Origin: an uncultured Thalassotalea sp.
Lineage (GTDB): Bacteria; Pseudomonadota; Gammaproteobacteria; Enterobacterales; Alteromonadaceae
Assembly: GCA_947492575.1 (NCBI GenBank)
Contig: CANLNK010000001.1
Location: 1,116,001-1,180,000 of the forward strand
Length of the DNA stretch: 64,000 bases
Direction of reading: 5' to 3'
The notes below the pieces were generated by a model. The model was not told the DNA's origin and ran no database searches. It saw nothing but the letters and a program-made list of their open reading frames with translations. The position numbers and the translations under genes were made by a program. Positions within the stretch are counted from its first letter, which is position 1. The number at the start of each line of letters is the position of its first letter. Shown here piece after piece: positions 34,113-44,081 of this stretch.

Positions 34113-34544
34113 ATGCCATCAATTCATCGAAGTGCGTTAGTGATGCACAGTGTAAAAGACATGTACGATTTAATTAACGACGTGTTAGCGTACCCGCAAT
34201 TTTTACCAGACTGTAATGACAGTAAAATAATCTCACAGTCAGAAGATTCTATGACTGCTGCGTTGAAAGTGTCTAAAGGCGGCGTAAGCAAGTGGTTTAC
34301 GACTGAAAATACCTTAGAAGAAAACAAACACGTAACGCTTAATTTAGTCGACGGGCCATTTAAACAGTTGTCAGGCCGTTGGGATTTGACCGAGCTATCT
34401 GACGAAGCTTGCAAAATCACCTTAAATTTAGAGTATGAGTTTTCGAGTAAATTACTTGAGATGGCGTTTGGAAAAATATTTAACAATATTGCTAACAACA
34501 TGGTACAAGCTTTTACTGAGCGCGCTAAGAAGGTATACGGTTAA
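34113..34544 (+). CDS. ratA: RatA/COQ10-type START-domain protein
   Basis: 143 aa, a complete polyketide-cyclase/START fold of the RatA and Coq10 family: [34 protein letters not shown] at the start and [15 protein letters not shown] in the middle. It is annotated in E. coli both as a ribosome-association toxin and as a ubiquinone-binding protein; the latter better fits the fold. It is divergent from smpB and overlaps rnfH by one base (TAATG), the conserved smpB/ratA/rnfH order. Confidence 0.88.
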   Translation: MPSIHRSALVMHSVKDMYDLINDVLAYPQFLPDCNDSKIISQSEDSMTAALKVSKGGVSKWFTTENTLEENKHVTLNLVDGPFKQLSGRWDLTELSDEACKITLNLEYEFSSKLLEMAFGKIFNNIANNMVQAFTERAKKVYG

Positions 34545-34888
34545 TGACAGATTTAATTCATATAGAGGTTGTTTACGGTACGCCGACTAAACAAGAGTTG
34601 CTTTCAGTGCCTGTTTCACAGGGCACCACAGTCGAGCAGGCGATTGTTGAGTCTGGGATTATGGAACTATTTCCAGAGATTGACCTGAAAAAGAATAAAG
34701 TAGGCATTTGGAATAGGGCAGCTAAACTGTCTGAAGAATTGCAAGATCTCGACAGAATAGAGGTGTATCGACCGTTAATCGCTGATCCTAAAGAAGTGCG
34801 TAAGCGTCGTGCAGAGAAAGCTAAAGAAGAAGGCCGTGCAGACAAAGTGACCGGCGGGCGCGTGAATCCGTTACGAGCTGGCAGTTAG
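34544..34888 (+). CDS. rnfH: RnfH family ubiquitin-like protein
   Basis: 114 aa beta-grasp protein with the RnfH pattern IHIEVVYGTPTKQELLSVPVSQGTTVEQAIVESGI, the VGIWNRAAKLSEELQDLDRIEVYRPL segment, and a basic tail (KEVRKRRAEKAKEEGRADK). Its role is unclear: in E. coli it is the ratA partner, and RnfH of other bacteria is linked to Rnf complexes. It is translationally coupled to ratA and followed by a strong terminator. Confidence 0.88.
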   Translation: MTDLIHIEVVYGTPTKQELLSVPVSQGTTVEQAIVESGIMELFPEIDLKKNKVGIWNRAAKLSEELQDLDRIEVYRPLIADPKEVRKRRAEKAKEEGRADKVTGGRVNPLRAGS

Positions 34889-34938
34889 CTCATTGGCGGA
34901 GTCTTGCCTTAGTTAAACATGTAAACGAATAAACAAAT

Positions 34939-34970
34939 AAAAAGCCCTGCTTATTATGCAGGGCTTTTTT
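34939..34970. terminator. Bidirectional terminator between rnfH and bamE
   Basis: AAAAGCCCTGC and GCAGGGCTTTTTT enclose a 7-nt loop between convergent genes. Confidence 0.88.
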
Positions 34971-34990
34971 GTGGGATTCTAATTTAGAGA

Positions 34991-35338
34991 CTAATTTTCG
35001 TATGGCGTATTAAAGTTCTCTGATAGTTCGAAATCGCCACTAGCAGATACAAGTAAGCTGTCTTCAAACTTAAGGATGAAATCCTTACGTGTATTAAAAT
35101 CTGCACTTCTACCTGACTTAAATTGATAGATGTAGTGCCATGTATCGTTTTCAAATGAATCGATAGTTACAGGACTGCCTAAAATAAATTTGACCTGTTC
35201 CTTTGTCATGCCCACTTGTAAACGATCGATATCTTTTTGTTCAAGGTAGTTGCCTTGTGGGATATCAATTCGGTATACCCAACTTGAACAACCTGTAGCG
35301 GTAAGCGCTAATGCTAATATTGTGCTTCTTAACAACAT
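34991..35338 (-). CDS. bamE: Outer membrane assembly factor BamE
   Basis: 115 aa lipoprotein: signal peptide with lipobox ALTATGC (acylated Cys17), then the BamE fold QGNYLEQKDIDRLQVGMTKEQVKFILGSP and DTWHYIYQF. BamE is an outer-membrane lipoprotein of the BAM complex that folds beta-barrel proteins. It lies next to recN in E. coli as well, which supports the call. Confidence 0.93.
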   Translation of the reverse strand: MLLRSTILALALTATGCSSWVYRIDIPQGNYLEQKDIDRLQVGMTKEQVKFILGSPVTIDSFENDTWHYIYQFKSGRSADFNTRKDFILKFEDSLLVSASGDFELSENFNTPYEN

Positions 35339-35429
35339 GAAAACTTAAATTCCTACAACATTTGACAGGGGATAATAACCAAGCATCGAGCGAGTTACAA
35401 AGCAAAATATTGATTTAATATAAATTAGC

Positions 35430-37094
35430 TTAACTCGCTAGTAGTTCTTGGGCGTTTGCCAAGCTGCTGTCTGTTATTGTATTTCCAGCAAGTAAACGCG
35501 CGATCTCTTTGACGCGAGCTGCGTTACTAAGTTCCGTTACGGTTGTTTCGGTGTGTTCACCATCTGTTAATTTGGCAACAAACAACTGCTGATGCCCCTT
35601 ACAAGCTACTTGAGGTAAATGTGTCACACACATAATCTGTGTCTTCTCCGCTAGCTGTCTAAGCTTTTCGCCTACCATAGCTGCCGTTGGACCACTAATA
35701 CCAACATCGACTTCATCAAAGATCATCGTAGGAGAGATAACTTTATCCGCTAGAATAACTTGCATGGCTAGACTAATGCGTGAGAGTTCACCGCCAGAAG
35801 CAACTTTGTGCATCGCTTCGGGTGCTTGTCCGGGGTTAATGCTAACTGTGAAGCAAATGTCATCTTTGCCTGAGCGTGTAGGTTTGTCGTTTTCAGCATC
35901 ATCAAAGCGAACAAAAAACTCGCCATGAGGCATGTTTAACTCTTTCATGCTAATACTTATTTCTTCGCTTAGCTTGGCCGAATATAGTTTGCGAGATGCG
36001 GAAAGTTCCTGCGCCGTTTGATTATATAGGCTCACTGTCTGCTCAATTTCATCTGCAAGGCTTGCTAGTTTATGCTCATCACTACTAATGCTTGCTAGTT
36101 GCTGAGATAATTGTTGGTGAAAATCCGGCAAAGCTTCCGGAGCAACTTGATGTTTCTTCGCGAGTGTTATTGCTTGAGAATAACGCTCTTCTATTAAACT
36201 AAAAGATTCCGGATCGAGCTCTAATCTCTCATGATAATGACGCAGGTCATTGTTCGCCTCTTCTAATTGGATTACAGAGTCATTAATGATGGTGGCGATA
36301 TTCGCTAACTGCTCATCATAATGTGCGAGGCTTGCTATCGTATCGTGACATTTCTGTAGACCTGATAGCACATTAAAGTGGTCATCTTGCGATAATAAAT
36401 GCAAGGTTTCCATGGTATCGGTCAGGATCTGCTGACTATGGCTATAACGCTTGTAATCTGCTTCTAGTGTGGCAAATTCCCCTTGCTGTAACGCAAATTC
36501 ATCTAACTCAGAAACTTGGTACTGAAGCAATTGTTGCTGTGCTTCCCTTTGCTGCTGAGACTCTTGAAGTATTTCTAGCTCTGCAACTTGCTTGCGATAT
36601 TGTTGATAGTAATGACTCACATTCTCCAACAAGTCTTTATGTTCAGCATAAGCATCGAGCATTCTGCGTTGTTCAGCAGGCTTTATTATCAGTTGATGAT
36701 CATGTTGACCGTGGATATTAATGAGGTATTGACCAAGCTCTTTCAATTGAGCTAAGGGAACTTGGCTGCCGTTAATATAAGCCTTAGAACGACCTTCCGC
36801 AGATATTACACGACGTAAAATGCACTCATTTTCACTGTCTAACTCATGCTCTGAAAGCCAGTTATTAGCCAATGAGTTAGCACTAACATCAAATCGAGCT
36901 GCTATATCTGCCTTGGTTGCAGACGGGCGAACAACGTTTGTCGTTGCTCGGTCACCTAAGCATAACCCAAGCGCGTCAATAGCGATTGACTTACCGGCTC
37001 CAGTTTCACCTGTAATCGTCGTCATGCCACTTTGCCAGTCGATATCTAACGATTTAACAATGGCAAAATTTTGAATGGTTAGTTGAAGTAACAT
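35430..37094 (-). CDS. recN: DNA repair protein RecN
   Basis: 554 aa SMC-like ATPase. The N-terminal Walker A reads ITGETGAGKSIAIDAL, the centre is a long coiled coil, and the C-terminus has the signature FTVSINPGQAPEAMHKVASGGELSRISLAMQVIL with Walker B MIFDEVDVGISG. RecN acts in double-strand break repair under SOS control. ATG 37094 (MLLQLTIQNFAIV) matches the family start; an ATG two codons upstream at 37100 overlaps the second LexA-like site. A consensus LexA box lies close upstream. Confidence 0.95.
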   Translation of the reverse strand: MLLQLTIQNFAIVKSLDIDWQSGMTTITGETGAGKSIAIDALGLCLGDRATTNVVRPSATKADIAARFDVSANSLANNWLSEHELDSENECILRRVISAEGRSKAYINGSQVPLAQLKELGQYLINIHGQHDHQLIIKPAEQRRMLDAYAEHKDLLENVSHYYQQYRKQVAELEILQESQQQREAQQQLLQYQVSELDEFALQQGEFATLEADYKRYSHSQQILTDTMETLHLLSQDDHFNVLSGLQKCHDTIASLAHYDEQLANIATIINDSVIQLEEANNDLRHYHERLELDPESFSLIEERYSQAITLAKKHQVAPEALPDFHQQLSQQLASISSDEHKLASLADEIEQTVSLYNQTAQELSASRKLYSAKLSEEISISMKELNMPHGEFFVRFDDAENDKPTRSGKDDICFTVSINPGQAPEAMHKVASGGELSRISLAMQVILADKVISPTMIFDEVDVGISGPTAAMVGEKLRQLAEKTQIMCVTHLPQVACKGHQQLFVAKLTDGEHTETTVTELSNAARVKEIARLLAGNTITDSSLANAQELLAS

Positions 37095-37098
37095 AGTC

Positions 37099-37137
37099 AT
37101 GTATAAATAAACAGTGTGTAGCTGTTAATTTATACAG
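37099..37137 (-). promoter_or_regulatory. LexA (SOS) boxes in the recN promoter
   Basis: On the minus strand CTGTATAAATTAACAG (37137 to 37122) is a perfect CTGT-N8-ACAG box. A second, CTGTTTATTTATACAT (37114 to 37099), differs at one position and touches the start codon. Paired LexA boxes are typical of recN. Confidence 0.75.
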
Positions 37138-37189
37138 TATTAAAAAGGAGTGCAAGCATTAAGCTCTATAAATTTATACATTCTTGAAA

Positions 37190-38071
37190 CTAGTAGAGTT
37201 TATTACCCCAACTCAATTTGTTTCTCAGCACGTTGAAATAGTTGTGATCCAGTGGATGAATCAGCCTTAGTGTACATGGACTCTTTTTGATGATTACTTG
37301 GTCGCCAGGCATAACCGCCAAAATAACATGTCCGTCACAGCTAACCTGCAGGTTTTCATGGTTGTCGTTGGACAATATCAATTTAATTTCACTGTCACCA
37401 TCGACGACGATAGGGCGACTAGTTAATGTGTGGGGAAACATTGGTACTAGTGATAACGCGTTCAGGTTTGGCGTCAGAATGGGTCCACCTGCTGACATCG
37501 AGTATGCCGTAGAACCAGTGGGTGTTGATACGATAAGCCCGTCAGAGCGCTGACTGAACATGAAGCTATCATCTATGTAAACTTCAAACTCGATCATGTT
37601 GGCAACTTTGCCCGCATGGAGCACAGCTTCGTTTACAGCACTATTCGAGCTTTTTAACTTACCGTGTCGATAGACTTCGGCCTCTATAATGAAGCGCTGC
37701 TCGCTGCGTGATTCGCCTCGTAAAATCGCTTCAAGCGGCGGAATTACATCTTGCGGCGGGAGGTCAGTAAGGAAGCCTAAGTTGCCACGGTTAACACCAA
37801 TAACACCAATTTTATAGCCAGACAGTACACGCGCCGCGCCAAGCATATAGCCATCGCCACCAACGACTATAGCTAAGTCAGCAAGATCGCCAATATCGGT
37901 GAGCGACTGAATGTTTAGTCCGTCAATGTCGAGTGATTTTGCGACAGAGCGCTCGACAATGACTTGATAGCCATGTGAGGTTAAATAGTCGTGCAGTGTG
38001 GTGATAGTAGCGCTTGCGCCTTCGTGATTGGGTTTTCCTATCAAACCAATCGTTTTATATAACTGGCTCAT
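37190..38071 (-). CDS. nadK: NAD kinase
   Basis: 293 aa. The nucleotide motif GGDG ([16 protein letters not shown]), the [10 protein letters not shown] segment and the conserved [23 protein letters not shown] are diagnostic of NadK, which phosphorylates NAD+ to NADP+. It lies upstream of recN on the same strand with a LexA-controlled gap, and is divergent from grpE, as in E. coli. Confidence 0.95.
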   Translation of the reverse strand: MSQLYKTIGLIGKPNHEGASATITTLHDYLTSHGYQVIVERSVAKSLDIDGLNIQSLTDIGDLADLAIVVGGDGYMLGAARVLSGYKIGVIGVNRGNLGFLTDLPPQDVIPPLEAILRGESRSEQRFIIEAEVYRHGKLKSSNSAVNEAVLHAGKVANMIEFEVYIDDSFMFSQRSDGLIVSTPTGSTAYSMSAGGPILTPNLNALSLVPMFPHTLTSRPIVVDGDSEIKLILSNDNHENLQVSCDGHVILAVMPGDQVIIKKSPCTLRLIHPLDHNYFNVLRNKLSWGNKLY

Positions 38072-38165
38072 AGAGTTATATGCCTTGTCTGTCCTCTTAT
38101 CGGCAGTGTCGCCTTAAAAAATGTCGTTGTAAAGGCAGCAAATTAATAATTCTTAAAATTTCTGG

Positions 38166-38194
38166 CTTGAAACACAGGAACTAAGCCCCATAAT
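38166..38194 (+). promoter_or_regulatory. Sigma-32 heat-shock promoter of grpE
   Basis: CTTGAAA, 13 bp, then CCCCATAAT: a full match to the sigma-32 consensus CTTGAAA-N11-16-CCCCATNT in all but the last positions. It is 33 bp upstream of the grpE start. Confidence 0.8.
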
Positions 38195-38226
38195 TAGCAC
38201 AATTGTGTTTTACCGGAGAGATTTTC

Positions 38227-38862
38227 ATGACGACAGAGTCAAACGAAAGCGCTATCAATGAAAACAAGACAGCAGAAGAGATTGCTGCTGAAGAAATTAT
38301 TGCGCAAGCAGAAGAACAAGTAGAAGAGCAACACGAGCATGCTCATGAAGCCATTAGCGCTGAACAAGAAAGAATCAACGAACTTGAATTAGCACTAGCA
38401 GCGGCACAAGCCACGGTTGCTGATCAGAAAGATTCGGTTATTCGTGCAAAAGCGGAAGTAGATAACGTTCGCCGCCGTAGCGCACAAGACGTTGAAAAAG
38501 CGCGTAAGTTCGCGTTGGAAAAATTTGCAGGCGAATTATTACCTGTAGTCGACAACTTAGAGCGTGCAATTGACGCTGTTGATAAAGAAGACGAAGCGCA
38601 AAAAGCGATGTTAGAAGGTGTTGAGCTAACATTACAGAGCTTCTTATCTACGCTTGAAAAATTTGAAGTAAAAGCCGTAGACCCGAAAGATCAGCCTTTT
38701 AATCCAGAACTTCATCAAGCAATGTCGATGCAAGAAGTACCAGGCGTTGCGCCAAATACTGTTATTGCCGTTATGCAAAAGGGTTACGAGCTGAACGGTC
38801 GTTTAATTCGCCCAGCGATGGTAATGGTCTCAAAAGCACCGAGTGTAGACACTCAAGCTTAG
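38227..38862 (+). CDS. grpE: Nucleotide exchange factor GrpE
   Basis: 211 aa from ATG 38227, with CGGAGAG at the right distance; the open frame begins eight codons earlier without support. A long acidic N-terminal part leads to the coiled coil ([35 protein letters not shown]) and the C-terminal beta domain with [32 protein letters not shown], which identifies GrpE. It releases ADP from DnaK. It has its own heat-shock promoter and terminator, ahead of dnaK. Confidence 0.95.
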   Translation: MTTESNESAINENKTAEEIAAEEIIAQAEEQVEEQHEHAHEAISAEQERINELELALAAAQATVADQKDSVIRAKAEVDNVRRRSAQDVEKARKFALEKFAGELLPVVDNLERAIDAVDKEDEAQKAMLEGVELTLQSFLSTLEKFEVKAVDPKDQPFNPELHQAMSMQEVPGVAPNTVIAVMQKGYELNGRLIRPAMVMVSKAPSVDTQA

Positions 38863-38901
38863 GCTTCTAAGCAGTGTTCAATTGAGCATGAAAAGCAAAC
38901 A

Positions 38902-38927
38902 GAAACCAGCATTTATGCTGGTTTTTT
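38902..38927 (+). terminator. Terminator after grpE
   Basis: AACCAGCAT and ATGCTGGTT with a 2-nt loop and a T-run. It separates grpE from the dnaK promoter. Confidence 0.75.
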
Positions 38928-39010
38928 GTATCTAAATAGCATGAAAAATTAAGCAATTTCAGAAAAAATTAAAGAATTTTTACAAAATGTGATCTTTTTT
39001 TATTTTTTCT

Positions 39011-39039
39011 CTTGAAAACATTTTCCACGCCCCCACTAA
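39011..39039 (+). promoter_or_regulatory. Sigma-32 heat-shock promoter of dnaK
   Basis: CTTGAAA, 13 bp, then CCCCACTAA, 52 bp before the dnaK ATG. Same spacing as the grpE promoter. Confidence 0.78.
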
Positions 39040-39090
39040 GTAAATCATCTAAGCAAAATTGATTTTTATAGAATTTCGGAGATCCTAACG

Positions 39091-41022
39091 ATGGGCAAAA
39101 TTATTGGTATTGACCTAGGGACAACTAACTCATGTGTAGCTGTTCTTGATGGTGACAGTGTACGTGTTATTGAAAATGCAGAAGGTGATCGCACAACGCC
39201 TTCAATTATTGCATACACAGAAGAAGGCGAGACATTAGTTGGCCAACCAGCAAAACGTCAAGCAGTAACAAACCCTAAAAACACATTATTCGCAATCAAG
39301 CGTTTAATCGGTCGTCGTTTTGAAGACAAAGAAGTACAACGTGACATCGACATCATGCCTTTCGGTATCAAGAAAGCTGACAATGGTGATGCATGGGTAG
39401 AAGCTAAAGGCGAAAAAATGGCGCCACCTCAAGTTTCTGCAGAAGTACTTAAGAAAATGAAGAAAACTGCTGAAGACTACTTAGGTGAGTCTGTAACTGA
39501 AGCGGTAATCACTGTTCCTGCTTACTTCAACGATTCACAACGTCAAGCAACTAAAGATGCTGGTCGTATCGCTGGTCTTGAAGTAAAACGTATTATTAAC
39601 GAGCCAACTGCTGCTGCACTTGCTTACGGTATGGATAAGCAAAAAGGCGAAAAAGTTGTTGCTGTATACGACCTAGGTGGTGGTACATTCGATATTTCAA
39701 TCATCGAAATCGATGAAGTTGAAGGCGAGCACACGTTTGAAGTACTAGCGACAAACGGTGACACTCACTTAGGTGGTGAAGATTTTGATAACCGCTTAAT
39801 CAACTACTTAGTAGATGAGTTCAAGAAAGACCAAGGTCTTGACCTTAAGAACGATGCGCTTGCTATGCAACGTGTTAAGGAAGCGGCAGAAAAAGCGAAA
39901 TGTGAGCTTTCTTCAGCACAGCAAACAGACGTAAACCTTCCTTACGTTACCGCTGACGCGACTGGTCCTAAGCACATGAACATCAAAGTAACTCGCGCTA
40001 AGCTTGAGTCACTAGTAGAAGACATGGTTAAAGCAACATTAGAGCCGCTAAAAACTGCACTAGCTGATGCTGACCTTTCTACATCAGATGTTACTGATGT
40101 TATCTTAGTGGGTGGTCAAACACGTATGCCACTAGTACAGAAAGTAGTAACAGATTTCTTCGGTAAAGAGCCCCGTAAAGATGTTAACCCAGATGAAGCT
40201 GTAGCTTCAGGTGCTGCGGTACAAGCAGGTGTACTTGCTGGTGACGTAACTGACGTACTATTACTAGACGTTACACCATTATCTCTAGGTATTGAGACAA
40301 TGGGTGGCGTGATGACTAAAGTTATCGATAAGAACACAACGATTCCTACAAAGCAATCGCAAACGTTCTCAACTGCTGAAGATAACCAATCTGCGGTAAC
40401 TGTTCACGTACTTCAAGGTGAGCGTAAGCAAGCTCAAGCGAACAAGTCACTTGGTCAGTTCAACCTAGAAGGTATTGATGCAGCGCCACGTGGTATGCCA
40501 CAAATCGAAGTAACATTCGATATTGATGCTGACGGTATCTTGCACGTGTCTGCAAAAGACAAGAACACTGGTAAAGAGCAGAAGATTACGATCAAAGCAT
40601 CTTCTGGTTTATCAGACGATGAAGTAGAACAAATGGTACGTGACGCTGAAGCTAACGCTGACGCTGATGCTAAGTTTGAAGAACTAGTGACTGCACGTAA
40701 CCAAGCTGACGGCATGGTTCACGCTACTAAAACTCAAGTAACTGAAGCAGGTGATGACTTACCAGCTGAAGACAAAGAGAAAATCGAAGCAGCAATTGCC
40801 GAACTAGAAGAAGCAATTAAAGGCGACGACAAGGCAGCAATTGAAGCTAAGCAACAAGCATTAATGGAAGCATCTGCAAAATTAATGGAAATTGCTCAGG
40901 CTAAAGCTCAAGCACAAGGTGGCCAACCAGGTGCAGATGCTGGTCAAGCGCAAGACGCTGGTGCAGCGCCTGCTGATGACGTAGTAGACGCGGAATTTGA
41001 AGAGGTTAAGGACGACAAATAG
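39091..41022 (+). CDS. dnaK: Molecular chaperone DnaK (Hsp70)
   Basis: 643 aa, full length. The ATPase domain begins [17 protein letters not shown] and contains [17 protein letters not shown] and [13 protein letters not shown]. The linker [19 protein letters not shown] leads to the substrate domain and helical lid. The tail is Gly/Gln/Ala-rich and ends with the conserved acidic [12 protein letters not shown] motif. It works with GrpE and DnaJ in protein folding and heat-shock control. The ribosome binding site is CGGAGATC. A large hairpin and a terminator follow. Confidence 0.98.
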   Translation: MGKIIGIDLGTTNSCVAVLDGDSVRVIENAEGDRTTPSIIAYTEEGETLVGQPAKRQAVTNPKNTLFAIKRLIGRRFEDKEVQRDIDIMPFGIKKADNGDAWVEAKGEKMAPPQVSAEVLKKMKKTAEDYLGESVTEAVITVPAYFNDSQRQATKDAGRIAGLEVKRIINEPTAAALAYGMDKQKGEKVVAVYDLGGGTFDISIIEIDEVEGEHTFEVLATNGDTHLGGEDFDNRLINYLVDEFKKDQGLDLKNDALAMQRVKEAAEKAKCELSSAQQTDVNLPYVTADATGPKHMNIKVTRAKLESLVEDMVKATLEPLKTALADADLSTSDVTDVILVGGQTRMPLVQKVVTDFFGKEPRKDVNPDEAVASGAAVQAGVLAGDVTDVLLLDVTPLSLGIETMGGVMTKVIDKNTTIPTKQSQTFSTAEDNQSAVTVHVLQGERKQAQANKSLGQFNLEGIDAAPRGMPQIEVTFDIDADGILHVSAKDKNTGKEQKITIKASSGLSDDEVEQMVRDAEANADADAKFEELVTARNQADGMVHATKTQVTEAGDDLPAEDKEKIEAAIAELEEAIKGDDKAAIEAKQQALMEASAKLMEIAQAKAQAQGGQPGADAGQAQDAGAAPADDVVDAEFEEVKDDK

Positions 41023-41029
41023 TCGGACT

Positions 41030-41135
41030 AGCAAATTGTCGCAGTAAAGTATAATCGCGGCGTTGGAAACGGTCACATAGAAGTCTATGCTCCCTTTTTC
41101 CGCCTTGCCCTAATACTTTACTGCTTAAATTTGCT
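41030..41135. repeat. Large imperfect hairpin between dnaK and dnaJ
   Basis: Nested inverted repeats are AGCAAATT/AATTTGCT (outer), GCAGTAAAGTA/TACTTTACTGC (11 bp perfect), GGCG/CGCC, and an inner hairpin CATAGA-AG-TCTATG. It starts 8 bp after the dnaK stop. A short hairpin AAGCCC-TT-GGGCTT (41136-41149) directly follows it. No protein is encoded. Confidence 0.7.
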
Positions 41136-41160
41136 AAGCCCTTGGGCTTAACTGAATCTA

Positions 41161-41193
41161 GAAAGGAAGCGTCGTTTATCGACGCTTTCTTAT
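41161..41193 (+). terminator. Probable terminator after dnaK
   Basis: GGAAGCGTCG pairs with CGACGCTTTC around TTTAT; the T-tract is weak (TTTCTTAT), so some read-through into dnaJ is likely. Confidence 0.5.
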
Positions 41194-41304
41194 ATTCAAA
41201 AATGTAGAGAATATAGCTGATAGAGCGTTAATCTTTTTACTGGTTTTAATAGCCAATAAACAAATTAATTTTCGGAATTTAGCGGTAAATAGAAAGATTA
41301 AATT

Positions 41305-42447
41305 ATGTCAAAGAAAGATTATTATGAAACGTTAGGTGTCGCGAAAGACGCTTCAGAACGTGACATTAAAAAGGCATATAAGCGCCTTGCGATGAAGTAT
41401 CACCCAGACCGTACGCAAGGTGACAAAGAAAAAGAAGAAACGTTTAAGCAAATTAAAGAAGCTTACGAAGTATTGAACGACGACCAAAAGCGTGCAGCCT
41501 ATGACCAATACGGTCACGCAGCCTTTGAACAAGGTGGCATGGGCGGCGGCGGCGGTTTTGGCGGCGGCGCAGATTTTGGTGATATCTTCGGCGATGTTTT
41601 TGGTGACATCTTCGGCGGTGGCCGTCGTGGCGGCGGTGGTGGTTCTCGCGCTCGTCGCGGTGCTGACTTACGCTATAACCTAGAAATGACGCTTGAAGAA
41701 GCCGTTAAAGGTAAGTCTGTAGAAATTAAAGTACCTACATATGTAAGCTGTGAACCTTGTGATGGCACTGGCGCTAAGAAAGGTACATCAGCGAAGACTT
41801 GTTCTACTTGTCATGGTCACGGTCAAGTGCAAATGCGTCAAGGTTTATTCGCTGTACAGCAAACTTGTCCAACGTGTGGTGGTAAAGGTAAGGTTATTAC
41901 TGACCCTTGTAACGCTTGTCACGGTCAAGGTCGTGTACAGAAGACTAAAACGCTTAACGCAAAAATTCCAGCAGGTGTTGATACTGGTGATCGCATTCGT
42001 CTATCTGGCGAGGGTGAAGCAGGTGAACATGGTGCACCAGCAGGTGACTTATATGTTCAGGTGAACGTTAAAGAACATCCGATTTTTGTTCGCGACGAAA
42101 ACCACCTTTACTGCGAGGTACCAATTAGCTTCGCAACAGCAGCGCTTGGTGGCGAAATTGAAGTGCCAACATTGGGCGGTAAAGTTAAGCTTAAGGTGCC
42201 AAAAGAGACACAAACGGGCAAAATGTTCCGTATGCGTGGTAAAGGCGTTAAGTCTGTCCGCAGCGCATCTGCCGGTGACCTAATGTGTAAAGTGGTTGTA
42301 GAAACTCCTGTAAATCTGACTGGCGACCAAGTTGACCTACTAAGACAGTTAGAGTCTAAAATGGACGCAAGCTCTAAAAAGCATAGCCCAAAAGAGAGTG
42401 GATTCTTCGACGGCGTGAAGAAGTTTATTGACGACCTCAAAAGTTAA
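41305..42447 (+). CDS. dnaJ: Co-chaperone DnaJ (Hsp40)
   Basis: 380 aa. J domain at residues 1-70 with the HPD motif (KYHPDRTQ), a Gly/Phe-rich linker ([20 protein letters not shown]), four CxxCxGxG zinc repeats ([32 protein letters not shown]) and the C-terminal substrate domain. Type I DnaJ, which delivers clients to DnaK. No separate sigma-32 site was seen, so it may depend on read-through from dnaK. Confidence 0.97.
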   Translation: MSKKDYYETLGVAKDASERDIKKAYKRLAMKYHPDRTQGDKEKEETFKQIKEAYEVLNDDQKRAAYDQYGHAAFEQGGMGGGGGFGGGADFGDIFGDVFGDIFGGGRRGGGGGSRARRGADLRYNLEMTLEEAVKGKSVEIKVPTYVSCEPCDGTGAKKGTSAKTCSTCHGHGQVQMRQGLFAVQQTCPTCGGKGKVITDPCNACHGQGRVQKTKTLNAKIPAGVDTGDRIRLSGEGEAGEHGAPAGDLYVQVNVKEHPIFVRDENHLYCEVPISFATAALGGEIEVPTLGGKVKLKVPKETQTGKMFRMRGKGVKSVRSASAGDLMCKVVVETPVNLTGDQVDLLRQLESKMDASSKKHSPKESGFFDGVKKFIDDLKS

Positions 42448-42474
42448 TTAACTCAAAAGCTACTCCATATTTTT

Positions 42475-42499
42475 AAATCCCGCTTCGGCGGGATTTTTT
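42475..42499 (+). terminator. Terminator after dnaJ
   Basis: ATCCCGC and GCGGGAT around TTCG, then a T-run. Confidence 0.85.
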
Positions 42500-42618
42500 G
42501 TATCGCAAAGCTCTAACTCGAAACAAGGTTGCCAAAATAAAGCGCTAAATTCTCTTAATTATTGCTAAAAAATCTCGCTATAATTAGGTAATAATTTAGC
42601 ATTCGGAAAAGAAAACTA

Positions 42619-43299
42619 GTGAAGTACCTAACTCGTCTACTCCTCCCCTTATTAATCGCCTTTAACGTCTCAGCTGAAGAGGAGGCCCCACCTCCGCCAT
42701 TAGATCCTGCTTATGAAGGTATTCATGGCATGGCTCTTATGCAAAAGGGTTCTACTATCTTTGCTTCCCACATGCCGCTTTATCACAAACCACACGATTA
42801 TCAGATACTTTATAAAGTTGATAATAAAGACGTGAATTTATTACAGGTGGTCAGAGACAATCCATTGGTAACGATTAAGCCAGAGAAATTTAATCTCCAA
42901 CGCTTGATTCGAGGACAAGAGGTTGTAGTGAAAGCAGATGTTTATATAGGGCATTTTGAGCGTGAAGGTATGCTAATTTACGAAGGTGTACCAATTACTC
43001 TGGCAGAGCAGTTGTTTGTTCGTCAGTTAACTGATTTACAAGAAGCAAGTCGAATTCAAGAATATAGTGCTGTTCCCTACAACAGCAAAAGCGGTCGTTT
43101 ATACGTACATCATATTCAGCATGCCCCTAGCTTTGATCATATTATTCACGTTGATTTAGAAGCTAGTTGTCCGACTAAGTTTGCAACGTCTAAAGTCGTT
43201 CCTGACGAAAAGGAAATTCAATATCGTTTGATTAATTGCGGCACAATGAAACCACTTTATTACGAAGCGCAAGATTTTGTTAAAGGCAAGAAGCATTAG
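42619..43299 (+). CDS. Secreted hypothetical protein
   Basis: 226 aa, starting with GTG; CGGAAAAG lies upstream. A signal peptide (MKYLTRLLLPLLIAFNVSA) precedes a proline-rich spacer (EEEAPPPPLDP) and a region EGIHGMALMQKGSTIFASHMPLYHKPHDYQI that I recognise only as a conserved, uncharacterised periplasmic type in marine gammaproteobacteria. Two cysteines near the C-terminus (EASCPT and LINCGT) may form a disulfide. It is a single-gene unit with its own terminator. No function can be assigned. Confidence 0.7.
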   Translation: MKYLTRLLLPLLIAFNVSAEEEAPPPPLDPAYEGIHGMALMQKGSTIFASHMPLYHKPHDYQILYKVDNKDVNLLQVVRDNPLVTIKPEKFNLQRLIRGQEVVVKADVYIGHFEREGMLIYEGVPITLAEQLFVRQLTDLQEASRIQEYSAVPYNSKSGRLYVHHIQHAPSFDHIIHVDLEASCPTKFATSKVVPDEKEIQYRLINCGTMKPLYYEAQDFVKGKKH

Positions 43300-43326
43300 A
43301 GCTTGATACTCACTTCAAACTAAGGT

Positions 43327-43359
43327 TGTGGACAGGCATATTGTCTGCCCACATTTTTT
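43327..43359 (+). terminator. Terminator after the secreted hypothetical gene
   Basis: TGTGGACAGGCA pairs with TGTCTGCCCACA at 10 of 12 positions, with a 3-nt loop and six T. Confidence 0.7.
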
Positions 43360-43379
43360 GTTCGAATAGTAAATCTATC

Positions 43380-43853
43380 CTACTCTTCTTCTGTAAAGTT
43401 AGGCAGCACGCCACTGCGGCTATGCTCAAATACTAATGATGTTTCTACCGTTTGTACTTCATCACGTGAAGTGATCGCATCAAACACAAATTTACGTAAA
43501 TGTTCACTGTCTTTTACCGACATGTGAATGAAGTAATCGTAACTTCCGCCCATGTGGTAAAGACTGACAATTTCAGGCAGTAACAATAAGTCGTCTCGTA
43601 ATTTGTTGACGATTTCTTCTGAATAAGGCTGCAGGCGAATTGCTGCAATGGCTTCAATATTGCCGCCGATGGTTTTGAAATTGATGTCGACATAAGAACT
43701 TTTGATGACGCCACCTTGCTTTAGACGTTTTACACGCTCTAAACAGGTTGAAGGGGCAATATTGATTTTGGCTGCCAGTTCTTTGTTGGTAATGTCGGCA
43801 TCATTAAACAAGATTGTCAGTATTTTTAAGTCGATAGCATCTAATTTTTTCAC
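43380..43853 (-). CDS. Lrp/AsnC-family transcriptional regulator
   Basis: 157 aa with an N-terminal helix-turn-helix (LDAIDLKILTILFNDADITNKELAAKINIAPSTCLERVKRLKQGGVI) and a C-terminal RAM ligand domain (LYHMGGSYDYFIHMSV). It is smaller and less basic than global Lrp, so it is likely a local amino-acid-responsive regulator. It is divergent from nhaA with a 228-bp, AT-rich gap. Target unknown. Confidence 0.85.
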   Translation of the reverse strand: MKKLDAIDLKILTILFNDADITNKELAAKINIAPSTCLERVKRLKQGGVIKSSYVDINFKTIGGNIEAIAAIRLQPYSEEIVNKLRDDLLLLPEIVSLYHMGGSYDYFIHMSVKDSEHLRKFVFDAITSRDEVQTVETSLVFEHSRSGVLPNFTEEE

Positions 43854-44041
43854 TGTAGAACCTGAAAAGTTGTCGTTCTTTTTAATGACAGGCTAGTATT
43901 AACACTGCAAGTTCATTAAGAAGTTATTTATTATTGTGTTTGAATATATATCAATAAATTTTGATATTTCCGAATATAGCCCAATAATTTTCAATAAGAA
44001 ACAAATAATTTAAAAGAATATTTGGCATTGAGATATAGTTT

Positions 44042-44054
44042 GACATATTATGTC
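44042..44054. promoter_or_regulatory. Palindrome upstream of nhaA
   Basis: GACATATTATGTC is a perfect 6-1-6 palindrome 27 bp before the nhaA start. It is a candidate operator; the protein that binds it is not known. Confidence 0.35.
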
Positions 44055-44081
44055 TCGAAATGGACCAGAGGATGATAATTT

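Noticed and set aside
33970-34122. N-terminal extension of smpB
   Set aside because: No similarity to SmpB, overlaps the ratA start, and the normal MAKKKSK start has a ribosome binding site.
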